64,000 nucleotides of DNA from Chloroflexota bacterium (GTDB lineage: Bacteria > Chloroflexota > Limnocylindria > Limnocylindrales > CSP1-4), in assembly GCA_019637815.1 (NCBI GenBank), contig JAHBUZ010000020.1, positions 1 through 64,000 on the forward strand, in the 5' to 3' direction. Below, piece after piece: positions 45,306 to 52,900 of this stretch. The notes below the pieces were generated by a model. That model was given only the letters and a program-made list of their open reading frames with translations, ran no database searches and was not told where the DNA came from. The stretch's first letter is position 1. Each line of letters starts with the position of its first letter. A program made the translations under genes and the position numbers.

Positions 45306-46385
45306 CTAGCGGGCGACGACCACCTCCTGACACCGGTCGCCCGATGGCGCCGCGGTCGAGCGGCGGACCATCAGTCGCGTCTCCAGGACCAGGGTGTGAT
45401 CCTGGTCATCACCGGACGGTCGCCGAAGCGCCTCCAGCAGCATCCGCGCGGCCGCCTCGCCCTTCCGGCGCACCGGCTGGTGGACGGTGGTCAGCGGCGG
45501 ATCGGTGAAGCGGGTGAGCGGCAGGTCATCGAAGCCCACGATGGACAGCTCCTCGGGCACCCGGACCCCCAGCCGTCGGGCGCCCGCGAGGACGCCGGCC
45601 GCAGCCGCGTCGCTCATGCACATGACCGCGCTCGGACGAGCGCCCGAGGTCCATGCCTGGAGGAAGGCGGATTCGCCGCCCTCGATGGTGGCGGGCGCAT
45701 CCACGACCGCCGACCCCGGCAGCGACAGACCCGCCGCCTCGAACGCGGCGCGATATCCGGCGAGCCGTCGGCCCGACACCCCCTGGTCCCCCGATTCATC
45801 GATGGCGGGCTGGACGGCCAGCACCAGCACCTCGCGGTGGCCGAGGCCGAGCAGGTGGCTGGCCGCCTCGCGGGCACCCCCTTCGTCATCGACGAGGATC
45901 GCCCGATGGCCCGGCCACGCGGGAGCATCCACGACCACCGTGGGCAGGCCGCCGCGGCGCAGCGCATCGAGCTCCGGATGCCGCTCATCGAGCCCGATCG
46001 CGACCACGCCGTCCACCGTGGCACGGTCGAGCGCCGTGGCGAGCGATCCGTGGAACGGCGAGATGAACAGGAGCCCGAATCCGCGCTCCTCGGTGACCGA
46101 CGCGACACCCTCCGCGAACAGCGCGAAGAACGGGTTGGCGAAGACGGCGCCCAGGGCCTGTGGGGACAGGATGCCGATGGTGGACGTCTGGCCCGCGCTC
46201 AGCATGCGGGCGACCGGATGCGGCCGATAGCCCATCCGGTCCGCCACGTCACGGATCCGGGCAGCGGTCCCGGCGGACAGCCGGTCCGGCTGGTTGAACG
46301 CGAACGACACGGCGGCCTTGCTGACCCCCGCCTCCCGTGCCACGTCCGCGATGCGCACCCGCTGCTCGGTCGCCTCGCCCACCAC
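45306..46385 (-). CDS. LacI-family regulator of the maltodextrin operon
   Basis: The 359-residue repressor has a LacI-type helix-turn-helix (IADVAREAGVSKAAVSFAFN), the hinge helix and a periplasmic-binding-protein-like effector domain with DGVVAIGLDERHPELD. GTG 46385 was chosen because AGGAGG ends about 5 nt before it; GTG 46382 and the longer GTG/ATG at 46442 are alternatives. It is the first gene of the operon and the operator lies at its own promoter, so it should be autoregulated and derepressed by maltodextrin. Confidence 0.92.
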   Translation of the reverse strand: MVGEATEQRVRIADVAREAGVSKAAVSFAFNQPDRLSAGTAARIRDVADRMGYRPHPVARMLSAGQTSTIGILSPQALGAVFANPFFALFAEGVASVTEERGFGLLFISPFHGSLATALDRATVDGVVAIGLDERHPELDALRRGGLPTVVVDAPAWPGHRAILVDDEGGAREAASHLLGLGHREVLVLAVQPAIDESGDQGVSGRRLAGYRAAFEAAGLSLPGSAVVDAPATIEGGESAFLQAWTSGARPSAVMCMSDAAAAGVLAGARRLGVRVPEELSIVGFDDLPLTRFTDPPLTTVHQPVRRKGEAAARMLLEALRRPSGDDQDHTLVLETRLMVRRSTAAPSGDRCQEVVVAR

Positions 46386-46486
46386 GAGCTCCTCCTGGCC
46401 GGGCACTCCCGGCACCGTCTCCTCCGTCGCCACCCATCGCACTCGCGGCGACCGCCGCGTCGTCCTCCCGGTTGCAGATCGGTGGC

Positions 46487-46531
46487 TAAACCGGTTTACG
46501 AACGGTAGCGACCGAGTGCCACCACTGTCAA
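46487..46531 (-). promoter_or_regulatory. Promoter and LacI operator of the maltodextrin operon
   Basis: On the minus strand TTGACA (46531-46526), an 18-nt spacer and TACCGT (46507-46502) form a good promoter. The perfect palindrome TAAACCGGTTTA (46487-46498), with the CG centre typical of LacI-family operators, covers the expected transcription start. Confidence 0.8.
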
Positions 46532-46598
46532 TAGGTGGACGCGGGTCCGGTCGACGCTGCCCGGTGGGTCACGGCCGCCGGTGGTACGATCGCGCGCC

Positions 46599-46973
46599 AT
46601 GCTTCGTCAGTTGCGACACGTGCCGCTGGGCGTCGGTCTGTTCCTGGTCTACGCGTTCGGGGCCCTCGCGATGGTCGCGGTCACGCTGCCCCTGATCATC
46701 GATGAGGCCATCGAGGCACCCATCTCGCCCATCGGCATCGTGTACATGTTGCTGCTGGCGTATCTCATCTTCACCCTGACCCTGGTGCTGCAACGGAAGC
46801 AGGCCGGGTATCCTCTGGCTCTGGGCCTCGCCACGCTGAGCCTGCCCCTCATCCCCATCCTGTACCTGTCGCCGGCGGGTCTGCCGGGCGCGATCGGAGC
46901 CACCGTGCTGGCGATCGTCCTGCTCGGATCGCTCCGTCGGGGATCCAGCCGCGCGTGGTTCGTCGAACCCTGA
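46599..46973 (+). CDS. Small four-helix membrane protein
   Basis: The 124-residue protein has four hydrophobic segments, beginning with VGLFLVYAFGALAMVAVTLP, and a short basic C-terminus. No family is recognised. TACGAT (46585-46590) lies 8 nt before ATG 46599 with no ribosome site. The DUF3105 gene follows after 25 bp and is probably co-transcribed. Confidence 0.65.
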   Translation: MLRQLRHVPLGVGLFLVYAFGALAMVAVTLPLIIDEAIEAPISPIGIVYMLLLAYLIFTLTLVLQRKQAGYPLALGLATLSLPLIPILYLSPAGLPGAIGATVLAIVLLGSLRRGSSRAWFVEP

Positions 46974-46998
46974 CGACCGGACGCCCACGAGGAGTCGA

Positions 46999-48057
46999 GT
47001 GAGCAAGAAGTCCAGGACCTTCCAACCGGACCCGACCGGCAAGGGAGCCACCACCCCGTCCACGCCCCCGACCTCCGAGGGAGCCACGTCCCTGCCGGAC
47101 GCGTCGACGTCGTCGAGCAGCGGGTCGACCGCGCCCGTCGCACCGACCACACCCAGCACCCGGCCCTCGAGCGCATCGCGTGCCGAGCAGCGTCGGAAGG
47201 CGAGCAGCCAGGGTCCGCGCGCCAGCCAGCCGCAGTCGCTGTTCGAGCAGTACCGCGCCCTCATCCTGGGCGGCGCCGCGGTGGCCGCGGTCGTGGTCGT
47301 GCTGTTCATCATGGGTCTCGGCGCGAACACCAAGGCGTACGAGTGCGTCACCTTCCTGACGCCACCGCCCGCGCAGGCACCCACGAGCCCCGCCGCCGCG
47401 TCCCCCATGGCCACCGTCCCCGTCACGCCCGCCCCGACCGATGCCGGGGATCCCGCCACGAGCGCCGCACCAGCGGGCAGCGGCGATCCGACGAGCAGCG
47501 CAGCTCCCGCGGGCAGCGCCGGCCCGGACGCCTCCGCCACGCCCGACACCTCGCCTGCGCCGTCCCCCACGCCCGCATCCACGCCCCAGCTCGGCTTCGT
47601 GACCCAGGACCTGGGCAAGAACCACGTCACCCAGGGCACCGTCGTCAAGTACGGCTACTGCCCGCCCGCCAGCGGTCCGCACTACAACGTCAGCGGCCAG
47701 GGTCCCCTGTCCCGCCAGTTCTACGGGCCGACCACGATCCTCAACCCCGGTAGCTGGATCCACAACCTCGAGCACGGCTACGTGGTCATCCTGTACCGCG
47801 GTGACGCCGATCAGGCGGTCATCGATGGCGTCCAGGCGATCATGGCGGAGGCGACACCCAAGCCCGAGACGGCTGCCCGGTGCGGCTACAGCAAGGTCAT
47901 CGGCGTCCGCTTCGACGACATGGACCCGAGCGTCCAGGTCGCGGCGCTCGCCTGGGACCGGGCGCTCCTCCAGACCGAGTTCGACAAGCAGGAGCTGCTG
48001 ACCTTCACGAACCAGTGGCAGGACGGCCCCCAGATCACCGAGACCGGGCTCTGCTGA
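46999..48057 (+). CDS. DUF3105 membrane-anchored protein
   Basis: The 352-residue protein has a long Ser/Thr/Pro-rich cytoplasmic N-terminus (about 90 residues), one membrane span (ILGGAAVAAVVVVLFIMGLG), a Pro/Ala/Ser linker and a C-terminal DUF3105 domain. The domain shows the family signatures YCPPASGPHYN and HNLEHGYVVILYRG, plus conserved cysteines in YGYC and ARCGYSK. The His and Cys residues suggest metal binding. The family's function is not known; genomic context here (small membrane protein, argS) does not help. Confidence 0.87.
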   Translation: MSKKSRTFQPDPTGKGATTPSTPPTSEGATSLPDASTSSSSGSTAPVAPTTPSTRPSSASRAEQRRKASSQGPRASQPQSLFEQYRALILGGAAVAAVVVVLFIMGLGANTKAYECVTFLTPPPAQAPTSPAAASPMATVPVTPAPTDAGDPATSAAPAGSGDPTSSAAPAGSAGPDASATPDTSPAPSPTPASTPQLGFVTQDLGKNHVTQGTVVKYGYCPPASGPHYNVSGQGPLSRQFYGPTTILNPGSWIHNLEHGYVVILYRGDADQAVIDGVQAIMAEATPKPETAARCGYSKVIGVRFDDMDPSVQVAALAWDRALLQTEFDKQELLTFTNQWQDGPQITETGLC

Positions 48058-48144
48058 TCCGCCACCCACGCTGAACGGCCCGGTGTCGTCGCCGGACGGC
48101 ACCGGTCGGGGCCGGGGCACGGTCTCGCGTAGGCTATGCGGCCC

Positions 48145-49836
48145 ATGACCCAGCCGACATCCCACGCCGCCCCGTCCCTGCGCGCCGCCGGGCGCATCGC
48201 CATCGAGACCGCGTGGCAGGCCGCCATCCGCAGTGGCGCCCTGCCGCCCGTGCCCCCGGACGCCGTCGTCCCGACGGTGGAGGTGGAGCATCCCGCCGAC
48301 CCCTCGCATGGCGACCTCGCGAGCAACCTCGCCATGAAGCTCGCGCGACCCCTCCGGCGACCACCCCTCGCCATCGCCGAGGCCATCGCGACGGAGCTGC
48401 GCACGAGCGCGGGGGACATCTTCGCGAGCGTGGAGGTGGCGGCACCCGGCTTCCTCAACCTGCGGCTCTCGGACGCCGCGCTGGAGCGTGCCCTGGACGT
48501 CGCACGAACGGCGGACGCCGGCTTCGGGCGACTCACATCGGACCAGCCCCGCAAGGTGGATGTGGAGTTCGTGTCCGCCAACCCCACGGGGCCGCTCACC
48601 GTGGGTAACGCCCGGGGTGCGTTCGTGGGGGACCTGCTGTGCCGCGTGCTGGAGGCGGCCGGCCAGGACGTCACCCGGGAGTACTACTTCAACGACTCGG
48701 GTGCCCAGATCGAGCACCTGGGTGCATCGGTGGCGGCGCTCAAGCGCGGCGAGCCGGTGCCCGAGGACGGTTATCACGGCGCGTACGTGGAGCAGCTGGC
48801 ATCCGATGTGCCGGCCGACGTCTGGGCGGCCGCCACCTCGGACGGCGCCGAGGCGGACAAGGTCCTGGGCGCCTGGGCGTCGGTGCGCGTCCGACACATG
48901 ATCGAGGCCAGCCTCGAGCGGCTGGGCGTGCGCTTCGACGTCTGGAAGAGCGAGGCATCGCTCCACGACGAGGGCTGGGTGTCACGTGCCGTGGAGCGAC
49001 TCCGCGAGGGCGGTCACGTGTACGAGGCGGATGGCGCCACCTGGTTCCGTTCCACCACCTTCGGTGACGACAAGGACCGGGTGATCCATCGCTCGGACGG
49101 ACGACCCACCTACTTCGCGGCGGATATCGGGTACGTGACCGAGAAGTTCAGCCGCGGCTTCGACCATCTCATCTACATCTGGGGCGTGGACCACCACGGC
49201 ACCATCGCACGCAACAAGAACGCCGCACAGGCGATGGGCTTCGACCCGGACCACTACGAGGTCCTGCTCGTCGGCTGGGTCCGCTTCGTGATGGATGGCG
49301 TCGAGGTCTCGATGTCCAAGCGAGCCGGCACGTTCGTGACCCTGGACGACCTGCTGGACGCGGTGGGCGTGGACGCGGCGCGCTGGTTCTTCGCGTCCCG
49401 CGCCGCCCACGTGGCCTTCGACTTCGATATCGAGCAGGCACGTGCCCAGTCCGCGGACAACCCGGTCTACTACGTCCAGTACGCCCACGCACGGATCTGC
49501 TCCATCCTGCGCAAGGCCGCCGAGGCCGGCATCGTGCCCGCGTCGACGTTCACCGGGACCCTGGACGGCGACACGGTCGCGCAGGGCCTGGCCCGCGAGG
49601 TGCTCCGGCTGCCCGAGGTCGTGGAGGACGCGGCGGCCGCCCAGGCGACCCACGGCGTCACCGCCTACGCCACGGGTCTCGCGACCGTGTTCCACGGCTA
49701 CTACCGCGACCGACGCGTGGTGGACCCGGCCGATCCCGCCACGAGCGCCGCTCGTCTCGCGCTCGTCGACGCCGCGCGTCTGGCGCTCCGCAACACGCTC
49801 GGTCTGCTGGGCATCTCGACACCCGAGCAGATGTGA
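48145..49836 (+). CDS. argS: Arginyl-tRNA synthetase
   Basis: The 563-residue class I synthetase contains an N-terminal Add1 domain, a catalytic core and the C-terminal anticodon-binding DALR region. The HIGH signature reads TVGN (residues 152-155, in NPTGPLTVGNARGAFVGD), a substitution of both histidines. The KMSKS loop reads SMSKRAG around residue 390. ATG 48145 has TAGGCT (48130-48135) 9 nt upstream, so the message looks leaderless; ATG 48136 overlaps that element. Confidence 0.93.
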   Translation: MTQPTSHAAPSLRAAGRIAIETAWQAAIRSGALPPVPPDAVVPTVEVEHPADPSHGDLASNLAMKLARPLRRPPLAIAEAIATELRTSAGDIFASVEVAAPGFLNLRLSDAALERALDVARTADAGFGRLTSDQPRKVDVEFVSANPTGPLTVGNARGAFVGDLLCRVLEAAGQDVTREYYFNDSGAQIEHLGASVAALKRGEPVPEDGYHGAYVEQLASDVPADVWAAATSDGAEADKVLGAWASVRVRHMIEASLERLGVRFDVWKSEASLHDEGWVSRAVERLREGGHVYEADGATWFRSTTFGDDKDRVIHRSDGRPTYFAADIGYVTEKFSRGFDHLIYIWGVDHHGTIARNKNAAQAMGFDPDHYEVLLVGWVRFVMDGVEVSMSKRAGTFVTLDDLLDAVGVDAARWFFASRAAHVAFDFDIEQARAQSADNPVYYVQYAHARICSILRKAAEAGIVPASTFTGTLDGDTVAQGLAREVLRLPEVVEDAAAAQATHGVTAYATGLATVFHGYYRDRRVVDPADPATSAARLALVDAARLALRNTLGLLGISTPEQM

Positions 49837-49839
49837 GTC

Positions 49840-49865
49840 GAGGGCCGGCGTCGCCGCCGACCCTC
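49840..49865. terminator. Hairpin between convergent argS and the PASTA metallopeptidase gene
   Basis: GAGGG pairs with CCCTC and CGGCG with CGCCG across a 4-nt loop, with one internal mismatch. It stands in the 72-bp gap between two convergent stops. There is no T-run, so bidirectional termination is only likely, not certain. Confidence 0.45.
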
Positions 49866-49908
49866 GTCGTGCTCGTGTCCCGCTGAGCGGCGATGCCCGT
49901 GCGCGGAG

Positions 49909-52900
49909 CTACTCGCTCACGCCCAGGGTCCCGGTGACCTGGCCCAGCGTGTCGTCATCGCTCGCGACGACGACCAGGACCGGGGCATCGAGACCTCCCA
50001 CGATGTCCGCACCCGGGAGGACCCGTGTGGTGAGGCCGCCCAGCGCTGCCGATGCCGCGGACGCGAACTCGTCCGCGTCGCCGCGGCTGTCCCAGGTGGT
50101 CTGCCAGACGATGGCCCAGCTCCCATTCGGACCGTCGAGGGACACGAGGCGATCACCGCCCCACCCCTCGGCAGCGCCCGAGACCGAGCGCTCGTCCCCG
50201 CCGCCGGCCAACAGCACCCGGATGTCCAGCTCACCCATCGTCTGGGTCCATGCGGCTCGCCAGCCGCGCCCCAGCGTCGATGCCACGTCCGGCAGGTCGA
50301 ACCGAACGGGTCGGTCGGACGGATACCGCTCCGGATGCAGGATCTGCTCGGTCGATGCCGGCAGCCGCTCCCAGGCCGCGTTGACGGCATCCCAGCCGCC
50401 GGAGCTGCGCAGGGCCGCCACGAAGTTCTGTCCCTCGAGATAGGGGAACTCCAGCTCCCGACGCAGGATCGCTGGCATGGAGGCGAGGAGCTCCTGGTCC
50501 GCGGGCGTGATGGACGCGCTCAGCTCGGTGAACTCGTCCGGCCCGAGGTTGGCGAGCGTCCACTCGAGCATCACGTTGGTCGCGTCACCCTCGATGAGCG
50601 CAAGGCGTGCGAGCGCCCGGTCACCCTGCGATGGGTCGACGTTGGTGATCTTCTGGAGATCCCACCGCTGGTCCTGGAGCGCGTGATCGTACTCGTGCGA
50701 GATGAACACGCGATCAGCGACACCCAGGCGGTCGCCACCGCCGATGAGGGTCATCGCGCCCGTCTTCGGGTCGTAGAAGGCCGCCACCTGGCTCTCGTAC
50801 AGGTCCAGGATCATCTGGCGCAGGTCGCTGTTCCGCGGGATGAGGCCCAGTCGCTTGAGGAGCGTCTCCTGGGCCGCGATCTGGGCCGCCGGATTCTCCT
50901 CGTCGAACGACTGCTGGACCATCCGCCGGAACTGGCGACGGGTCATCTCCCGATACGGGACCGTCTTCGTCGCGGAGAAGCCGCGGATCTGCTCCACCTC
51001 GCCGGCGATCTCGTCGATGGCCTGCTGGCGGCCGGACGTGCTGCTCTCGGTGGGCTCGGGCGTGGGCTCCTCGGTGGGCTCCGGCGTCGCACTGGCTTCA
51101 GGGCCCATGGAGACCATGTAGTCCACCACGGTGCCCAGCGCGACCTCGGCGCCCGCTGCCGGGTCGGTCCGGATGACCTGGCCCGCCGGGACGTTGTCGT
51201 TGAAGCGGTCACGCTGGCGACCGGGCTGGAGACCCGCGTCGATCAGGGCGTTCACCGCGTCATCGGGCGCAGAGCCACGCACGTTCGGCACCACCACGAT
51301 CGCATCGGGCGTCGGCTCCGGCGTGGGGTCGGGTGTCGACTCGGCACCCCGCGACACGAAGTAGTCGACCACGGTGCCGGGATCCACCTCGGTGCCCGCG
51401 GCGGGGTCGGTGCGGATCACCTGGCCCGCCGGGACGTTGTCGTTGAAGCGGTCACGCTGCTCGCCCGGCTGGAGGCCGAGGTCGATGAGCGCGTTGATGG
51501 CGTCGTCCGGGGTCGAGCCACGGAGGTTCGGGACGACGAGCGGGGCCGCGGTCGGCTCGGCGGTCGGCTCGGGGGTCGGTTCGGCACCCAGCGACACGAC
51601 GATGATCACGGTCGTGCCCGGGTCCACCTCGGTGCCCGCTGCGGGATCCGTGCGGATGACCTGACCAGTCGGCACGTTGTCGTTGAAGCGGTCACGCTGC
51701 TCGCCCGGCTGGAGGCCGAGGTCGATGAGCGCGTTGATGGCGTCCTCGGGGGTCGAGCCACGGAGGTTCGGGACGACGACCGGGGCAGGCGTGGGTTCCG
51801 GTGTGGGTTCGGGCGTTGGCTCTGGGGTGGGTTCGGCACCCCGCGACACGAAGTAGTCGACCACGGTGCCGGGATCCACCTCGGTGCCCGCGGCGGGGTC
51901 GGTGCGGATCACCTGGCCCGCCGGGACGTTGTCGTTGAAGCGGTCACGCTGCTCGCCCGGCTGGAGGCCGAGGTCGATGAGCGCGTTGATGGCGTCGTCC
52001 GGGGTCGAGCCACGGAGGTTCGGGACGACGACCGGAGCCTGCGTCGGTTCGGGTGTCGGCTCCGGGGTGGGTTCCGGTGTCGGTTCGGGTGTGGGTTCCG
52101 GGGTGGGTTCGGCACCCCGCGACACGAAGTAGTCGACCACGGTGCCGGGATCCACCTCGGTGCCGGCTGCCGGATCGGTTCGGATCACCTGGCCCGCCGG
52201 GACGTTGTCGTTGAAGCGGTCACGCTGCTCGCCCGGCTGGAGGCCGAGGTCGATGAGCGCGTTGATGGCGTCCTCGGGGGTCGAGCCACGGAGGTTCGGG
52301 ACGACGACCGGAGCCTGCGTCGGTTCGGGTGTCGGCTCCGGGGTGGGTTCCGGTGTCGGCTCGGGGGTGGGCTCCGGCGTGGGCTCCGGGGTCGGCTCCG
52401 GCGTGGGCTCGGGGCCCGCGGACACGACGTAGTCGATCACCGTGTCACGCGCCACTTCGGTGCCCGCGGCCGGGTCCGTGCGGATGACGGCACCCGCGAC
52501 CACGTTGGCGTGGAACCGCTCGCTCCGCGCGCCGATGACGAGGCCGGCATCGAGCAGCTGGTTGAGCGCATCCGCCTCGGGCACATCCCGCAGGCTGGGG
52601 ACGGCGACCGGGGCCGGCGTGGGCTCGGGCGTTGGCTCCGGGGTCGGCTCCGGTGTGGGCTCGGGGGTCGGCTCCGGTGTGGGCTCGGGGGTCGGTTCAG
52701 GGGTGGGCTCGGGTGTCGGTGTGGGCTCCGGGCCCGCAGACACGACGTAGTCCACGACCGTGTCACGGGCGACCTCGGTGCCCGCGGCCGGGTCCGTGCG
52801 GATCACGGCGCCCGCGGCCACGTTGGCGTGGAACCGCTCGCTCCGCGCGCCGATGACGAGGCCGGCATCGAGCAGCTGGTTGAGCGCATCCGCCTCGGGC

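Noticed and set aside
42820..45309. 829-residue plus-strand open frame
   Set aside because: Antisense to malE, malF and malG, which have unmistakable family sequence.
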